Assembly: GCA_035493835.1 (NCBI GenBank)
Contig: DATJHO010000052.1
Coordinates: 20,888-84,887 of the forward strand
DNA: 64,000 nt
From: DASZTU01 sp035493835
GTDB lineage: Bacteria > Pseudomonadota > Alphaproteobacteria > Rhizobiales > Devosiaceae
Direction of reading: 5' to 3'
The position numbers and the translations under genes are program-made. Below the pieces are notes generated by a model. That model was not told where the DNA came from, did no database searches, and saw only the letters and a list, made by a program, of their open reading frames with translations. Below, piece by piece: positions 1 through 8,026 of this stretch. Every line of letters begins with the position of its first letter. Positions within the stretch are counted from its first letter, which is position 1.

Positions 1-173
1 CACTCGGCAATGTCGCAGAACGCCTTGGGCGAAGGCCCGAACAGGTCGCGAAGAATGTCCGCCTCGCTCGCCTGCACCTCGTGCTCAAGTTTTTCGTAAG
101 TCGCCAAGTCCATGATGAATTGGACGATTAACGCCGCATCCGTCGCCGTCGCTTCGCGAATAATCAGGCTCAC
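1..173 (-). CDS. GNAT-family N-acetyltransferase, N-terminal part (cut by window edge)
   Basis: Reading leftward from a GTG at 173, the first 57 codons give a protein beginning MSLIIREATATDAALIVQFI, followed by a segment around residues 20-30 reading MDLATYEKLEHEV. The start IREAT..DA..I..FI..LA.YEK is typical of strand 1 and helix 1 of GNAT acetyltransferases, which move an acetyl group from acetyl-CoA to an amine. The acetyl-CoA loop lies beyond the window, so the substrate cannot be judged. It is the next gene downstream of thyA on the same strand, 176 bases on, and may share its transcript. The family call is fairly safe; the function is unknown. Confidence 0.6.
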   Translation of the reverse strand, partial: MSLIIREATATDAALIVQFIMDLATYEKLEHEVQASEADILRDLFGPSPKAFCDIAE

Positions 174-349
174 TCTTGGCCCACCTTGCCATTCCAAAGG
201 AACGACACAGTCTGTTCAGACTGCCCCTTGTCAAGGCTACGCGGAAAGCATGTCAACATGGCCGGGATGACAACGTCGGTCCGGCTGCTAAATGCCCACT
301 CGGCAATTGCAGCTCGGCGCTCTTCACTCGCCAGCCGGGACCAAAAGTC

Positions 350-1144
350 TCACACCGCGACCTCGGCCTTGATCGCCGGATGGGGATCATAGCCGGTGAT
401 GCGGAAATCCTCGAACTCGAAGCCGAAAATGTCCGACCGATCCGGGTTGATCGTCAGGTGAGGCAGCGGCTTCGGCTCGCGAGTGAGCTGCAGCCGGGCC
501 TGCTCGAAATGGTTCGAATAGAGGTGGACGTCACCAAAGCTGTGGATGAACTCGCCCGGCTTCAGCCCCGTCACCTGCGCCATAATCTCTGTAAGCAGCG
601 CATAGGAGGCGATGTTGAACGGCACGCCGAGGAAAACATCGGCCGAGCGCTGGTAGAGCTGGCAGCTCAACTTGCCATCCGCGACATAGAACTGGAACAG
701 GCAGTGGCAGGGCGGCAACGCCATGTCCTCGACCTCGGCCGGGTTCCAGGCCGTGACGATGTGCCGGCGCGAATTGGGGTTTTTCCTGATTGAGTCGACC
801 ACGGCTGCGATCTGGTCGATGGTGCCGCCCTTGCCATCCGGCCAGCTGCGCCATTGCGAGCCATAGACCGGCCCGAGATCGCCATTTTCGTCCGCCCATT
901 CGTCCCAGATACGGACGCCGTGCTCTTGCAGGTAGCGCACATTGGTGTCGCCGCGCAGGAACCACAGCAGTTCGTGGATGATCGACTTGATGTGGAGCTT
1001 CTTGGTCGACAGCAGCGGAAAGCCGGCCGACAGGTCGAAGCGGAGCTGATAGCCGAACAGCGAGCGTGTACCGGTGCCCGTCCGGTCGGAGCGGTCGGTC
1101 CCCTTGAGGAGCACGTCGTTGAGAAGGTGCAGATACTGGCGCAT
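350..1144 (-). CDS. thyA: Thymidylate synthase
   Basis: ThyA makes dTMP from dUMP, using 5,10-methylenetetrahydrofolate as both carbon donor and reductant. The start MRQYLHLLNDVLLKGTDRSD was chosen because it gives 264 residues, exactly the length of the E. coli enzyme. The catalytic cysteine lies in LPPCHCLFQFYV near residue 146, followed by SCQLYQRSADVFLGVPFNIA (nucleotide binding). RTGTGT near residue 21 and the C-terminal region ending IKAEVAV also fit. An open frame continues upstream to about 1606, but it reads backwards through the tmRNA gene and is not coding. A GNAT gene follows on the same strand. The assignment is very secure. Confidence 0.97.
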   Translation of the reverse strand: MRQYLHLLNDVLLKGTDRSDRTGTGTRSLFGYQLRFDLSAGFPLLSTKKLHIKSIIHELLWFLRGDTNVRYLQEHGVRIWDEWADENGDLGPVYGSQWRSWPDGKGGTIDQIAAVVDSIRKNPNSRRHIVTAWNPAEVEDMALPPCHCLFQFYVADGKLSCQLYQRSADVFLGVPFNIASYALLTEIMAQVTGLKPGEFIHSFGDVHLYSNHFEQARLQLTREPKPLPHLTINPDRSDIFGFEFEDFRITGYDPHPAIKAEVAV

Positions 1145-1267
1145 GGCATTTTCCCGCGCGTCGATTCGCGTGAGGCGATTATCTCTCGTGTTGACCGTCG
1201 GCGCGATGGGCAAGTGGGTGCGCCCGCCCGCATCCGCAAGGAAATCGCCATCCGCCCCGCCAAGCAT

Positions 1268-1296
1268 TTGCATCGCCGGGCCGGCGGCCATATATA
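1268..1296 (+). promoter_or_regulatory. Promoter of the tmRNA gene
   Basis: TTGCAT (1268-1273) and TATATA (1291-1296) are separated by exactly 17 bases, a good sigma-70 type promoter. Transcription would begin near 1303, just before the acceptor piece of the tmRNA. It lies in the gap between the divergent thyA gene and ssrA. Confidence 0.7.
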
Positions 1297-1302
1297 AGAC
1301 CT

Positions 1303-1624
1303 GCCGGCAACGGCTACGGCGATAAACGGTTATCGTAATAAACCCATCGGACCCGGGGGCAGTACCCGGCGCCTCCACCATCTCCCCTCCTTCGCGGGAG
1401 GAGCCTATGGGGGCGAAACAGGATCGACGAGGGCGTAAAGGGTATTCTTTCGCTCGGCATGGTACCGCCGTTATCGGACCAAACCTATAGTTGCGAATGA
1501 TAACAACTATGCTCCGGTCGCTCTCGCCGCGTAAGCGGTGCGAGTCCGGGAATTGAAGCCCTCTTGCTCTAGCAGGTAAGAGGCGGGGTCCGCAGGCACC
1601 TGGCAACAGAAGCCTGTATTTTCT
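1303..1624 (+). ncRNA. ssrA: Two-piece (circularly permuted) tmRNA
   Basis: tmRNA rescues stalled ribosomes and adds a degradation tag. The order is permuted, as known for alphaproteobacteria. The acceptor piece comes first (about 1303-1380), with a T-arm-like ACCCGGGGGCAGTACCCGG and the encoded end GCCTCCACCA at 1371-1380. A short spacer (1381-1408, containing a CTCC...GGAG hairpin) follows. The coding piece starts at 1409 with GGGGGC, which pairs with GCCTCC of the acceptor piece. The tag frame runs from a GCG resume codon at 1493 to TAA at 1532-1534 and encodes ANDNNYAPVALAA, ending in the LAA signal read by ClpXP. A hairpin with arms CAGGC/GCCTG and a T-rich tract close the gene. The exact ends of the mature pieces are estimates. 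Confidence 0.95.
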
Positions 1625-1675
1625 CCTTTTTTCGCGCGGATTGTTTCCCCCAAAAGGCTGAAACGGCTGGCCGCA

Positions 1676-1790
1676 AGATGGATTCCCGCGTTCGCGGGAA
1701 TGACGCGCTGTTTTGTGGGAACGGCGGGCGCTTGAGGGCAGCCCCTTGCCCCACTCACAGCGTCATTCCCGCGAACGCGGGAATCCATCT
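1676..1790. repeat. Inverted pair of family-A palindromic repeats (REP-like)
   Basis: Two near-identical palindromic units, at 1676-1705 and 1761-1790, face each other about 55 bases apart. Each carries GATTCCCGCG..CGCGGGAATGACG or its complement. The second is followed by six T on the + strand, so the pair may also help end ssrA transcription. It fills the gap between ssrA and the YcaQ-like gene. An open frame running through it into the next gene is not counted as coding. Confidence 0.75.
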
Positions 1791-1887
1791 TTTTTGGCAC
1801 GAGCGGTCGCGAAAGCCCCCATCGCAACTACTTGGCGCGTCGTTATATCAAGCTCTAAGCTGCCCCCATCCACTCGTGAGGGGCCCG

Positions 1888-3027
1888 ATGAGCGAGCGAT
1901 CCACAACGATTACTGCGGCCGAGGCGCGCCGCATCTGGCTCAAGGCCCAGCGGCTCGATGGCGCCGCCCCCTTCGGCGAGGGCCCTGACGCGACCCGGCG
2001 CGCGGTCGAGCACCTGGGCTATGTGCAGATCGACACCATCAATGTCCTCGAGCGCAGCCACCATCACATTCTTTACACCCGCATTCCCCAATATCGCCGG
2101 ACCGACCTGGCACAGGCGCAGTCCGTCGACCGGTCCGTGTTCGAATATTGGACGCATGCGCTCGCTTACGTGCCGACCCCCGATTACCGGTATTTCCTGC
2201 CGGCGATGAAGCAGCGTCGCGAAAAGCCGGACAACTGGTTCGGTGCGGTCGACCCGCAAAATTATCGCGACCTGATCAAGCGCATCCGCACCGATGGCCC
2301 GCTCTCCATCCGCGATATCGATGATGACGTGCTGGTCGAAAAGGAGCACCCCTGGGCCAGCCGCAAACCCTCCAAGCGCGCCCTGCAGCTCGCCTTCTAC
2401 ACTGGCGATCTCACGATCAGCGCCCGCTCGGGGATGGTGAAGACCTATGAGCTCCCCGATCGCCATTTCGCCTGGGCCCATCGCCCCCGGCCGGCGACCG
2501 AGAATCAGTATCATCAATATCTGCTTGCCCGAGGCTTGCGCGCACAGGGCATCGTCAGCCTCGATTCCCTCAGCTATGGCGACCTGAAGCGCAAGGCCGG
2601 CCTTGCCCAATTGATCGAGGCCGCGGTTCGCCGGAAGACTTTGGTGCCGGTGCGGATCGAGGGAGCGGAAAAGCTCCATCACTGGGTGGAGCCGGCCCTT
2701 CTGGAGCCAGCCGAAGCCCGGGACGCGCCGGTCCACATTCTCTCACCCTTCGATCCCTTGGTGATCCAGCGCAAGCGGCTGGCCCTGTTCTTCGGCTACG
2801 AGCATCGCTTCGAGGCCTATGTGAAACCGGAAAAGCGTGTTCTCGGCTATTTTGCCCTGCCCGTGCTCGCCGGCGACCGCATCGTTGCCGCTCTCGACCT
2901 CAAGACCGATCGGCAGGCCCGCAAGCTGCTGGTGCAGCGATGGACATGGCTGGAACCCGGTGCCGAACGCTGGCGTCAAGAGATCGAGGAGGAGCTGCAT
3001 CGCTTCGAGGCGTTCCAGCTTGGCTGA
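1888..3027 (+). CDS. Winged-helix protein of the YcaQ DNA-glycosylase family
   Basis: This 379-residue protein resembles the YcaQ/AlkX group of winged-helix proteins, some of which open DNA interstrand crosslinks by removing the alkylated base. Family features are the N-terminal ITAAEARRIWLKAQRLDG, the segment HLGYVQIDTINVLERSHHHI (about residues 43-62), RTDLAQAQSVDRSVFEYWTH, and the C-terminal LSPFDPLVIQRKRLALFFGY followed by YVKPEKRVLGYFALPVL. The ATG at 1888, after a GAGGGG ribosome site, was chosen; longer starts run into the repeat upstream. Activity on crosslinks in this organism is inference from the family. The gene stands alone, 93 bases before sspB. Confidence 0.85.
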   Translation: MSERSTTITAAEARRIWLKAQRLDGAAPFGEGPDATRRAVEHLGYVQIDTINVLERSHHHILYTRIPQYRRTDLAQAQSVDRSVFEYWTHALAYVPTPDYRYFLPAMKQRREKPDNWFGAVDPQNYRDLIKRIRTDGPLSIRDIDDDVLVEKEHPWASRKPSKRALQLAFYTGDLTISARSGMVKTYELPDRHFAWAHRPRPATENQYHQYLLARGLRAQGIVSLDSLSYGDLKRKAGLAQLIEAAVRRKTLVPVRIEGAEKLHHWVEPALLEPAEARDAPVHILSPFDPLVIQRKRLALFFGYEHRFEAYVKPEKRVLGYFALPVLAGDRIVAALDLKTDRQARKLLVQRWTWLEPGAERWRQEIEEELHRFEAFQLG

Positions 3028-3120
3028 GCGAAGCCTGTGCGAGTTCGCCATAGGCCCCGGTTTATGCTTGAAACTGCCCTGCCCTTTGGAGTGTTATGCG
3101 CGGATCGGATTCCCGGCCGG

Positions 3121-3621
3121 ATGAACACCATGCCCGAAGATCACATTCGCTACGACATTCTTGCGCAGGAAGCCCTGCGCGGTGTCGTGCGCAAGGTTTT
3201 GTCCGAGATTGCCAAGACCGGGCTGCCGGGCGAGCACCACTTCTTCATTTCCTTCGTCACCCGCGCGCCTGGCGTGCGCATCTCGCAGCGCCTGCTCGAG
3301 CAGTACGACAAGGAAATGACCATCGTGCTGCAGAACCAATTCTGGGATCTCAAGGTGCACGAGGCCTCGTTCGAGGTGGGGCTCTCGTTTGACGGCCACC
3401 CCGAAACGCTCGTCATCCCCTTCACGGCGATCAAGGGCTTCTTCGACCCCTCGGTGCAGTTCGGCTTGCAGTTCGATCCCGCGACGGCCACCGCCACGGC
3501 GGTCGAACACGTCCCCGCCGCCGAGCCCGAGCCGTCCACCGGGGAACCGCTGCCTGCCCCCTCGTCCGAGCCTGCGGGCGAAAAAGTCGTGAGCCTCGAC
3601 AGCTTCCGCAAAAAACCCTGA
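3121..3621 (+). CDS. sspB: SspB-family ClpXP adaptor (alpha type)
   Basis: SspB holds ssrA-tagged proteins and delivers them to the ClpXP protease. The 166-residue product starts MNTMPEDHIRYDILAQEALR and contains GLPGEHHFFISFVTRAPGV (residues 38-56) and LVIPFTAIKGFFDPSVQFGL (residues 102-121), both characteristic of the SspB fold. The last 45 residues are an acidic, Pro-rich linker ending VVSLDSFRKKP; in known SspB proteins the C-terminal tail docks on the ClpX N-domain. The ATG at 3121 is preferred over upstream starts, which add an unconserved leader. The tmRNA that makes its substrates is encoded only 1.5 kb away. The RHH gene begins 7 bases downstream. Confidence 0.93.
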   Translation: MNTMPEDHIRYDILAQEALRGVVRKVLSEIAKTGLPGEHHFFISFVTRAPGVRISQRLLEQYDKEMTIVLQNQFWDLKVHEASFEVGLSFDGHPETLVIPFTAIKGFFDPSVQFGLQFDPATATATAVEHVPAAEPEPSTGEPLPAPSSEPAGEKVVSLDSFRKKP

Positions 3622-3628
3622 TCCGGCC

Positions 3629-3844
3629 GTGCAGAAGCGATCCCTCTCGATCGCCGGCCACCGCACCAGCATCGCGCTCGAACCCGAATTCTGGGCCGGC
3701 CTCGAAGCCATGGCCGCCGACCGGCATCTGGCGCTGGCGGCACTGATCCGCACCATCGACGAACAGCGCGCCACCCCCAACCTCTCCTCGGCCCTGCGCC
3801 TCGCCGTGCTGAAATGGTATCAAGCGGGCGCAGCAGAACACTGA
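3629..3844 (+). CDS. Small ribbon-helix-helix protein
   Basis: This is a 71-residue protein beginning with GTG seven bases after the sspB stop, so the two are probably cotranslated. The sequence MQKRSLSIAGHRTSIALEPE followed by FWAGLEAMAADRHLALAALI matches the short ribbon-helix-helix family (RHH_4 type) that commonly follows sspB in Hyphomicrobiales: a beta strand (HRTSIALE) then two helices. Such folds usually bind DNA as dimers, but the targets of this family are not known. Nothing suggests a toxin partner. No transcription terminator is obvious before the repeat at 3945. Confidence 0.8.
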   Translation: MQKRSLSIAGHRTSIALEPEFWAGLEAMAADRHLALAALIRTIDEQRATPNLSSALRLAVLKWYQAGAAEH

Positions 3845-3944
3845 TCCCTCGGGCGGCGATTGTGACCGTCGCAAACACCGCCCCCACCCACGGCGACGAA
3901 CGTCGGGATCCATCGCCGGGCCACATCCCCCGCGGTGGGCCGAA

Positions 3945-3976
3945 AAGATGGATTCCGGCGTGCGCCGGAATGACGT
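3945..3976. repeat. Family-A palindromic repeat, single copy
   Basis: AAGATGGATTCCGGCG..CGCCGGAATGACG forms a near-perfect hairpin. On the - strand it is followed by a CATCTTTT run, so it could help end transcription of the asmA-like gene that stops at 4040. A degenerate possible partner (CGTCGGGATCCATCG) lies just to the left at about 3900. The remaining 195 bases between the flanking genes show nothing else. Confidence 0.65.
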
Positions 3977-4039
3977 CGGGGTGGGGAAAGGCGGCTCACG
4001 CATGGCGCCGCCCCGGCCCGCGCTGCCCCCGATCACGCC

Positions 4040-7000
4040 CTAAAAAAACGGCGCCTGGGGCAGGCCGAGTTCGAGGGGAGGCGTTGCGGGAACCGGAGGC
4101 GACTGTTTGGCGGTCTCGTCGGCCGCGGCCTTTTTGGCGGCGGCATCGGCTGCGGCCTGTTGGGCGGCGGCCGCGTCGGCCTTTTTCGCCGCAGCGTCCG
4201 CATCTGCTTTTTTCTGGGCGGCGTCGGCGGCCGCCTTCTTCGCGGCGGCATCGGCGGCGGCCTGCCTCGCTTCGGTAGCCGCGGCAGCTGCCGCCGCTTT
4301 CTGATCCGCCAATTGCTGGGCCGCCTGATCCTCGGCCGTTTCCTTGTTGGCCTGGGCTGATGCCTTGGCGCGGGCATCATCCTGCGCCTTGAGCGCTTCC
4401 AGCCGGGCGACTTCGACCTCGAGCGCCTTCATCTTGACCGCATCGACCATGCTGGCGACGTCGAGGCTGCGCTTGGGCGCCAGCAGCGTACCCGAAAGAT
4501 TGGCGGTAACCCTGGAAGTGGTCTCGCTGACGAGGCCAGCCTTGTCGAGCGTGCCGACCGGGGTCAGCGCAAACCCGCCGCCGAGTGAAAGATCGGCAAG
4601 TTTCAGCGTCACGCCGCCGAACAGTCTCGCGGCGGGCGTTCCGGCCGAAACGTTGGAGACGCGGACAGTGCCGCCGGCAATGGTCAATCCACCGCTCACC
4701 TTGGGCGCACCGAACGGTCCTTGATCCAGCGCCGCCGACACCTTCGAGGTCAGATCCTTGGGATCAAGCTCGGCGATATTGTCGATTGCCGCAATCGCGG
4801 CGAACGCCTCGGGATCGAAATGCTGCAGCTTGAGGTCGGAGACCGCAAAGCTGCCATCGCCCGCGAGCCCTGAAAGCACGGCGGCGATGCTGTCGCCGCT
4901 GCCGTTGAAGCGCACGCTGCCATCGACGCTGCCGGAAACCGTGGCCGCGGAGGCCGGCGGCAGCAGCGCCGCTGTCGCCACGCCCTTGAGCGAGGCCTGC
5001 CCGGTCACGTCCTTGTCGGCCACCGAACCGGCGCAGCAGAGGCCGACATCGAACGATACCGTCCCGCCGCCGAGCTTGCCCGCAAAACCATTCACGCCGA
5101 CATTGGTCGCGCTCCAGTCGAAACCAAAACTCGCATCGTTGATGAGCGGCCGGCCGCCGAAGGTGACGGCCGGAGTCTTGATATCGATCTGGCCGGTCGT
5201 GGTGCGCGGCGTATCGCCGATGGCAAGCGGCCCATCCGGCCAGCGTTGGCCCGCCGAGGTGATGAGCGAGGTCGGCCCGCCGACCGCCGCCGCCAGGGCG
5301 GCGGCATCGATGCTGTCGATGCTGAGCGCGCCCGAAGCCACGGCACCCTTGCTGTCGCCGTTCAGCGCCAGATTGCCGGAAAATCCGGTATTTTTCGACT
5401 GGCCCGCGATATTGTCGAGGGCGATCGAGCGGCCCGCCGTGAATTTGAGATCGGCGCTGCCCTGGAGTGGGGGCGTATCGATGCCAACGATCCCGGCATC
5501 CGCAGCAAGAACCGAGCTATCGGAAAGCGCCACCTTCAGCTTGCCGCTGCCGCTCATGGCCGAAAGATCGCCCGGAGTGACATCACCATCGAACGCGATC
5601 GAGTCGCTGCCGCCCACAAGGTCCAGCGTCGTCTTCAACGTCGCGCCCGGATCCCCGTCGATGCTGGCGGACAGCTTGAGGGGGGCACTGTCCGAGAGGA
5701 GGCTGACGTCGCCGAGGCCAAGCTGGGCGGTAAGCGCACGCGGATCGGCCGAGCGCAGGTCGAGCGTTGCCGATATCGGCGCCGAAAGCACCCTGCCGAT
5801 ACCGCCCCGAAGTTGCGCAACCAGCGTTGCGTCCGCCGCCCCGGCCTTGCCGGAAAGCGAGAGCCCCTGCCCGCCATTGTCTTCGGGCTTGTCGAGATGT
5901 GCCTTGAGATCGACCGGCAGCGATCGCGCCAGCAGTGTCCGCACCGGCCGGGGCGTACCGAGCATGTCGAACAGGCGATCGAGCGCCGGCCCGCCATTCG
6001 CCCCGATCTTGACGTCCCCGTCGCCGGCGATCCTCGGCGCGGTCATGGTGCCGCTCAGCGCCAGCGAGAGATCTACATCGGCGCCGCCCAAATCGGCAGC
6101 GGCGAACTTGCTGATTTCGACCGCCCCATCGCCCCATTTGCCCTCGAGCGCCAGCCCTCTGCCCGGCAAGCCGAATAGCGTCGCCGAATTCGCGGTCAGC
6201 GAGACCGCCCCCTGCGGGAAGGTCAGGGGAGCGCTCGCGTCTTGCTGCAGGTCGGGCAGCAGCGCCAGAAGCGCGGCGCTGTCTTCGGCCGATACATCCT
6301 TGAACTGGCCGCTGAGATCGATCCGCCGCTGCGCCCCGAAAGTGACCAGCGCGGTGAGCGAATGGGTAACGCCGTCGAGCGTCAGCTGCCCATCGGTGAG
6401 CGCCATCGTCTGCCCGAGCAGCGACACTTTCGACTGAAATGAACCCGGCATGTTGAAGAGCGGGTTGTCCGGGGCGGGCTTCCGCCAGAGGGTTGCGAGC
6501 GTATCGAGCCGGTCGGTCGCGATCGAAAGCGTGCCGGAAAAATTCGGCCGCCCGTCCGGCGCATTGAGATCGCCGGAAAGCAGCACATTGCTGCCCCCCG
6601 GCAATTGCCCGGAAAAGCGCTTGATCGACCATTTGCTGGCATCGGTGGACGCCAGCAGGCCGACTTTCTGCAAAGCGAAAGAACGCAGCCCAAGCTCATC
6701 GGCACTGACGGAAACCGTCCCCGCGATCGGCGGCACCGGCACCGCCGGCAATTCGCCCAGCATCCGCACCAGCTCATAGGGTTGCGGCCCCTGCTCCGTC
6801 GTCGCATCGCGCGGCGGCATGTCGAGCGCCCCGCCCGTGAGCGTTGCCGCAAAGCTCGGCGTCGGTCCGAAATCCACCGTCGCCGAGCCCGTCAGGCGGG
6901 TGACGGCACGGTTTTCGTCCGGCACCAGGGTGAAATCGGCGAGCGCCATCCGCGCCGGCGTCGCATCCAGCTTGCCGGCCAGCGTCAGGTCACCGATGAC

Positions 7001-7753
7001 GTTGTTGGGATTCTTGTCGGCCGGCGGCGACCGTCGATAGTTGAGATCGCCGGAGAAATGCGGTCCCCCGGCCGTTGCCAGCGTCCCGTTCGCATCGACG
7101 GAAAAGCCGTTCCCGTCGGGCTGCGCAAACAGCGAGAGCTGTGCACTACCGTCGGCAGCGAACGGCCCGGCGGTCACGTGAAAGCCGTAGTGCTGCTCCC
7201 CGATCGAGCCGCCGCCGCTGAAGCCGAAGGGGCCGCGCAATGCGCCGATCGACAATTCGCCGTTGATCCCCTCGAGTGCGTATTTCCGGCCCGAAACGGC
7301 GTCCGACACATTGATCCTGCCGACGGAGATTTCCGCGTCGGCGACCGAGATCACGGCCTTGCTGTCGCCGCTCGCGAGGTTCAGCCCGGTATTGAGGCTG
7401 CCATCGGGTTCAATCTGCAAATCGAGCACCGGATGATCCAGCACCAGCCGGGTCATCGTGTAGCGGTCGCGCAGAAAATCCATCAGCGAAAAATCGGCGT
7501 CCGCCGAATTGATCGAGATGACGGGGCGCCCGGCATCCCCCACCGCCACGTCCTTCAGTTCAAGATGGGGTTGCGGCAGCAGCAGGAAGTGGATGTCGCC
7601 ATTGATCTTGACGTCGGCGCCGAGCGCCTGGCCCGCGAGCATTTCCATGCGGCCGCGATAATTGCCCCAGGGCACCAGGTTCGGCACGATGAATGCCGCA
7701 GCCAGCACGACGATGGCGACGATGCCGACGACAATGTAGAGGCGGTTCAGCAC
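4040..7753 (-). CDS. AsmA-family large membrane-anchored protein
   Basis: The protein has 1237 residues. A GTG start at 7753 gives VLNRLYIVVGIVAIVVLAAA, a single N-terminal membrane anchor (about residues 4-25), followed by the AsmA N-domain signature VPNLVPWGNYRGRMEMLAGQ and LKDVAVGD. The bulk is a long series of beta-rich repeats facing the periplasm, as in AsmA, TamB and YhdP proteins, which are thought to carry phospholipid between the membranes. About the last 130 residues are an Ala/Lys/Asp/Gln-rich coiled coil that ends QTPLELGLPQ-like (PLELGLPQAPFF). It reads leftward alone; uvrD diverges from it. The family is clear, the cargo is unknown, and the C-terminal coiled coil is an unusual addition. 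Confidence 0.85.
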   Translation of the reverse strand: MLNRLYIVVGIVAIVVLAAAFIVPNLVPWGNYRGRMEMLAGQALGADVKINGDIHFLLLPQPHLELKDVAVGDAGRPVISINSADADFSLMDFLRDRYTMTRLVLDHPVLDLQIEPDGSLNTGLNLASGDSKAVISVADAEISVGRINVSDAVSGRKYALEGINGELSIGALRGPFGFSGGGSIGEQHYGFHVTAGPFAADGSAQLSLFAQPDGNGFSVDANGTLATAGGPHFSGDLNYRRSPPADKNPNNVIGDLTLAGKLDATPARMALADFTLVPDENRAVTRLTGSATVDFGPTPSFAATLTGGALDMPPRDATTEQGPQPYELVRMLGELPAVPVPPIAGTVSVSADELGLRSFALQKVGLLASTDASKWSIKRFSGQLPGGSNVLLSGDLNAPDGRPNFSGTLSIATDRLDTLATLWRKPAPDNPLFNMPGSFQSKVSLLGQTMALTDGQLTLDGVTHSLTALVTFGAQRRIDLSGQFKDVSAEDSAALLALLPDLQQDASAPLTFPQGAVSLTANSATLFGLPGRGLALEGKWGDGAVEISKFAAADLGGADVDLSLALSGTMTAPRIAGDGDVKIGANGGPALDRLFDMLGTPRPVRTLLARSLPVDLKAHLDKPEDNGGQGLSLSGKAGAADATLVAQLRGGIGRVLSAPISATLDLRSADPRALTAQLGLGDVSLLSDSAPLKLSASIDGDPGATLKTTLDLVGGSDSIAFDGDVTPGDLSAMSGSGKLKVALSDSSVLAADAGIVGIDTPPLQGSADLKFTAGRSIALDNIAGQSKNTGFSGNLALNGDSKGAVASGALSIDSIDAAALAAAVGGPTSLITSAGQRWPDGPLAIGDTPRTTTGQIDIKTPAVTFGGRPLINDASFGFDWSATNVGVNGFAGKLGGGTVSFDVGLCCAGSVADKDVTGQASLKGVATAALLPPASAATVSGSVDGSVRFNGSGDSIAAVLSGLAGDGSFAVSDLKLQHFDPEAFAAIAAIDNIAELDPKDLTSKVSAALDQGPFGAPKVSGGLTIAGGTVRVSNVSAGTPAARLFGGVTLKLADLSLGGGFALTPVGTLDKAGLVSETTSRVTANLSGTLLAPKRSLDVASMVDAVKMKALEVEVARLEALKAQDDARAKASAQANKETAEDQAAQQLADQKAAAAAAATEARQAAADAAAKKAAADAAQKKADADAAAKKADAAAAQQAAADAAAKKAAADETAKQSPPVPATPPLELGLPQAPFF

Positions 7754-8026
7754 CTTGCATGAATCTCCGGCAGCCCGCGGCACACTAGAGCGCGCTCGGA
7801 ACGGTCAGTACCATTTTTGTACGTGGAAAAAGCGTCAGCTCAACCAGTTGGCAACACTTTTCCTTGCGCACGGAGAATTCGGACACCGAACTTCCCGGTC
7901 CCGCATCGCCTGGGGCTGGTTTTGGAACGCTCCGGCGACGCCTTGGGCCGCCCCTCGCATGTACAGGACCGAGCTTGGCGCCTATATAGGAGACGATGAG
8001 AACAAATCCAGATTCGAATCGGGTAC

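Noticed and set aside
1145..1606. N-terminal extension of ThyA by 154 codons
   Set aside because: The open frame runs backwards through the tmRNA gene and its promoter; the ATG at 1144 gives the standard 264-residue enzyme.
1678..1887. N-terminal extension of the YcaQ-like protein beginning MDSRVRGN
   Set aside because: It is a translation of the palindromic repeats; the same peptide appears at other repeat copies. The ATG at 1888 has a ribosome site and begins conserved sequence.
4758..6437. Long + strand open frame (559 codons) opposite the AsmA-type gene
   Set aside because: Low-complexity Ser/Ala/Pro translation antisense to a clear gene; a typical artefact of GC-rich third positions.
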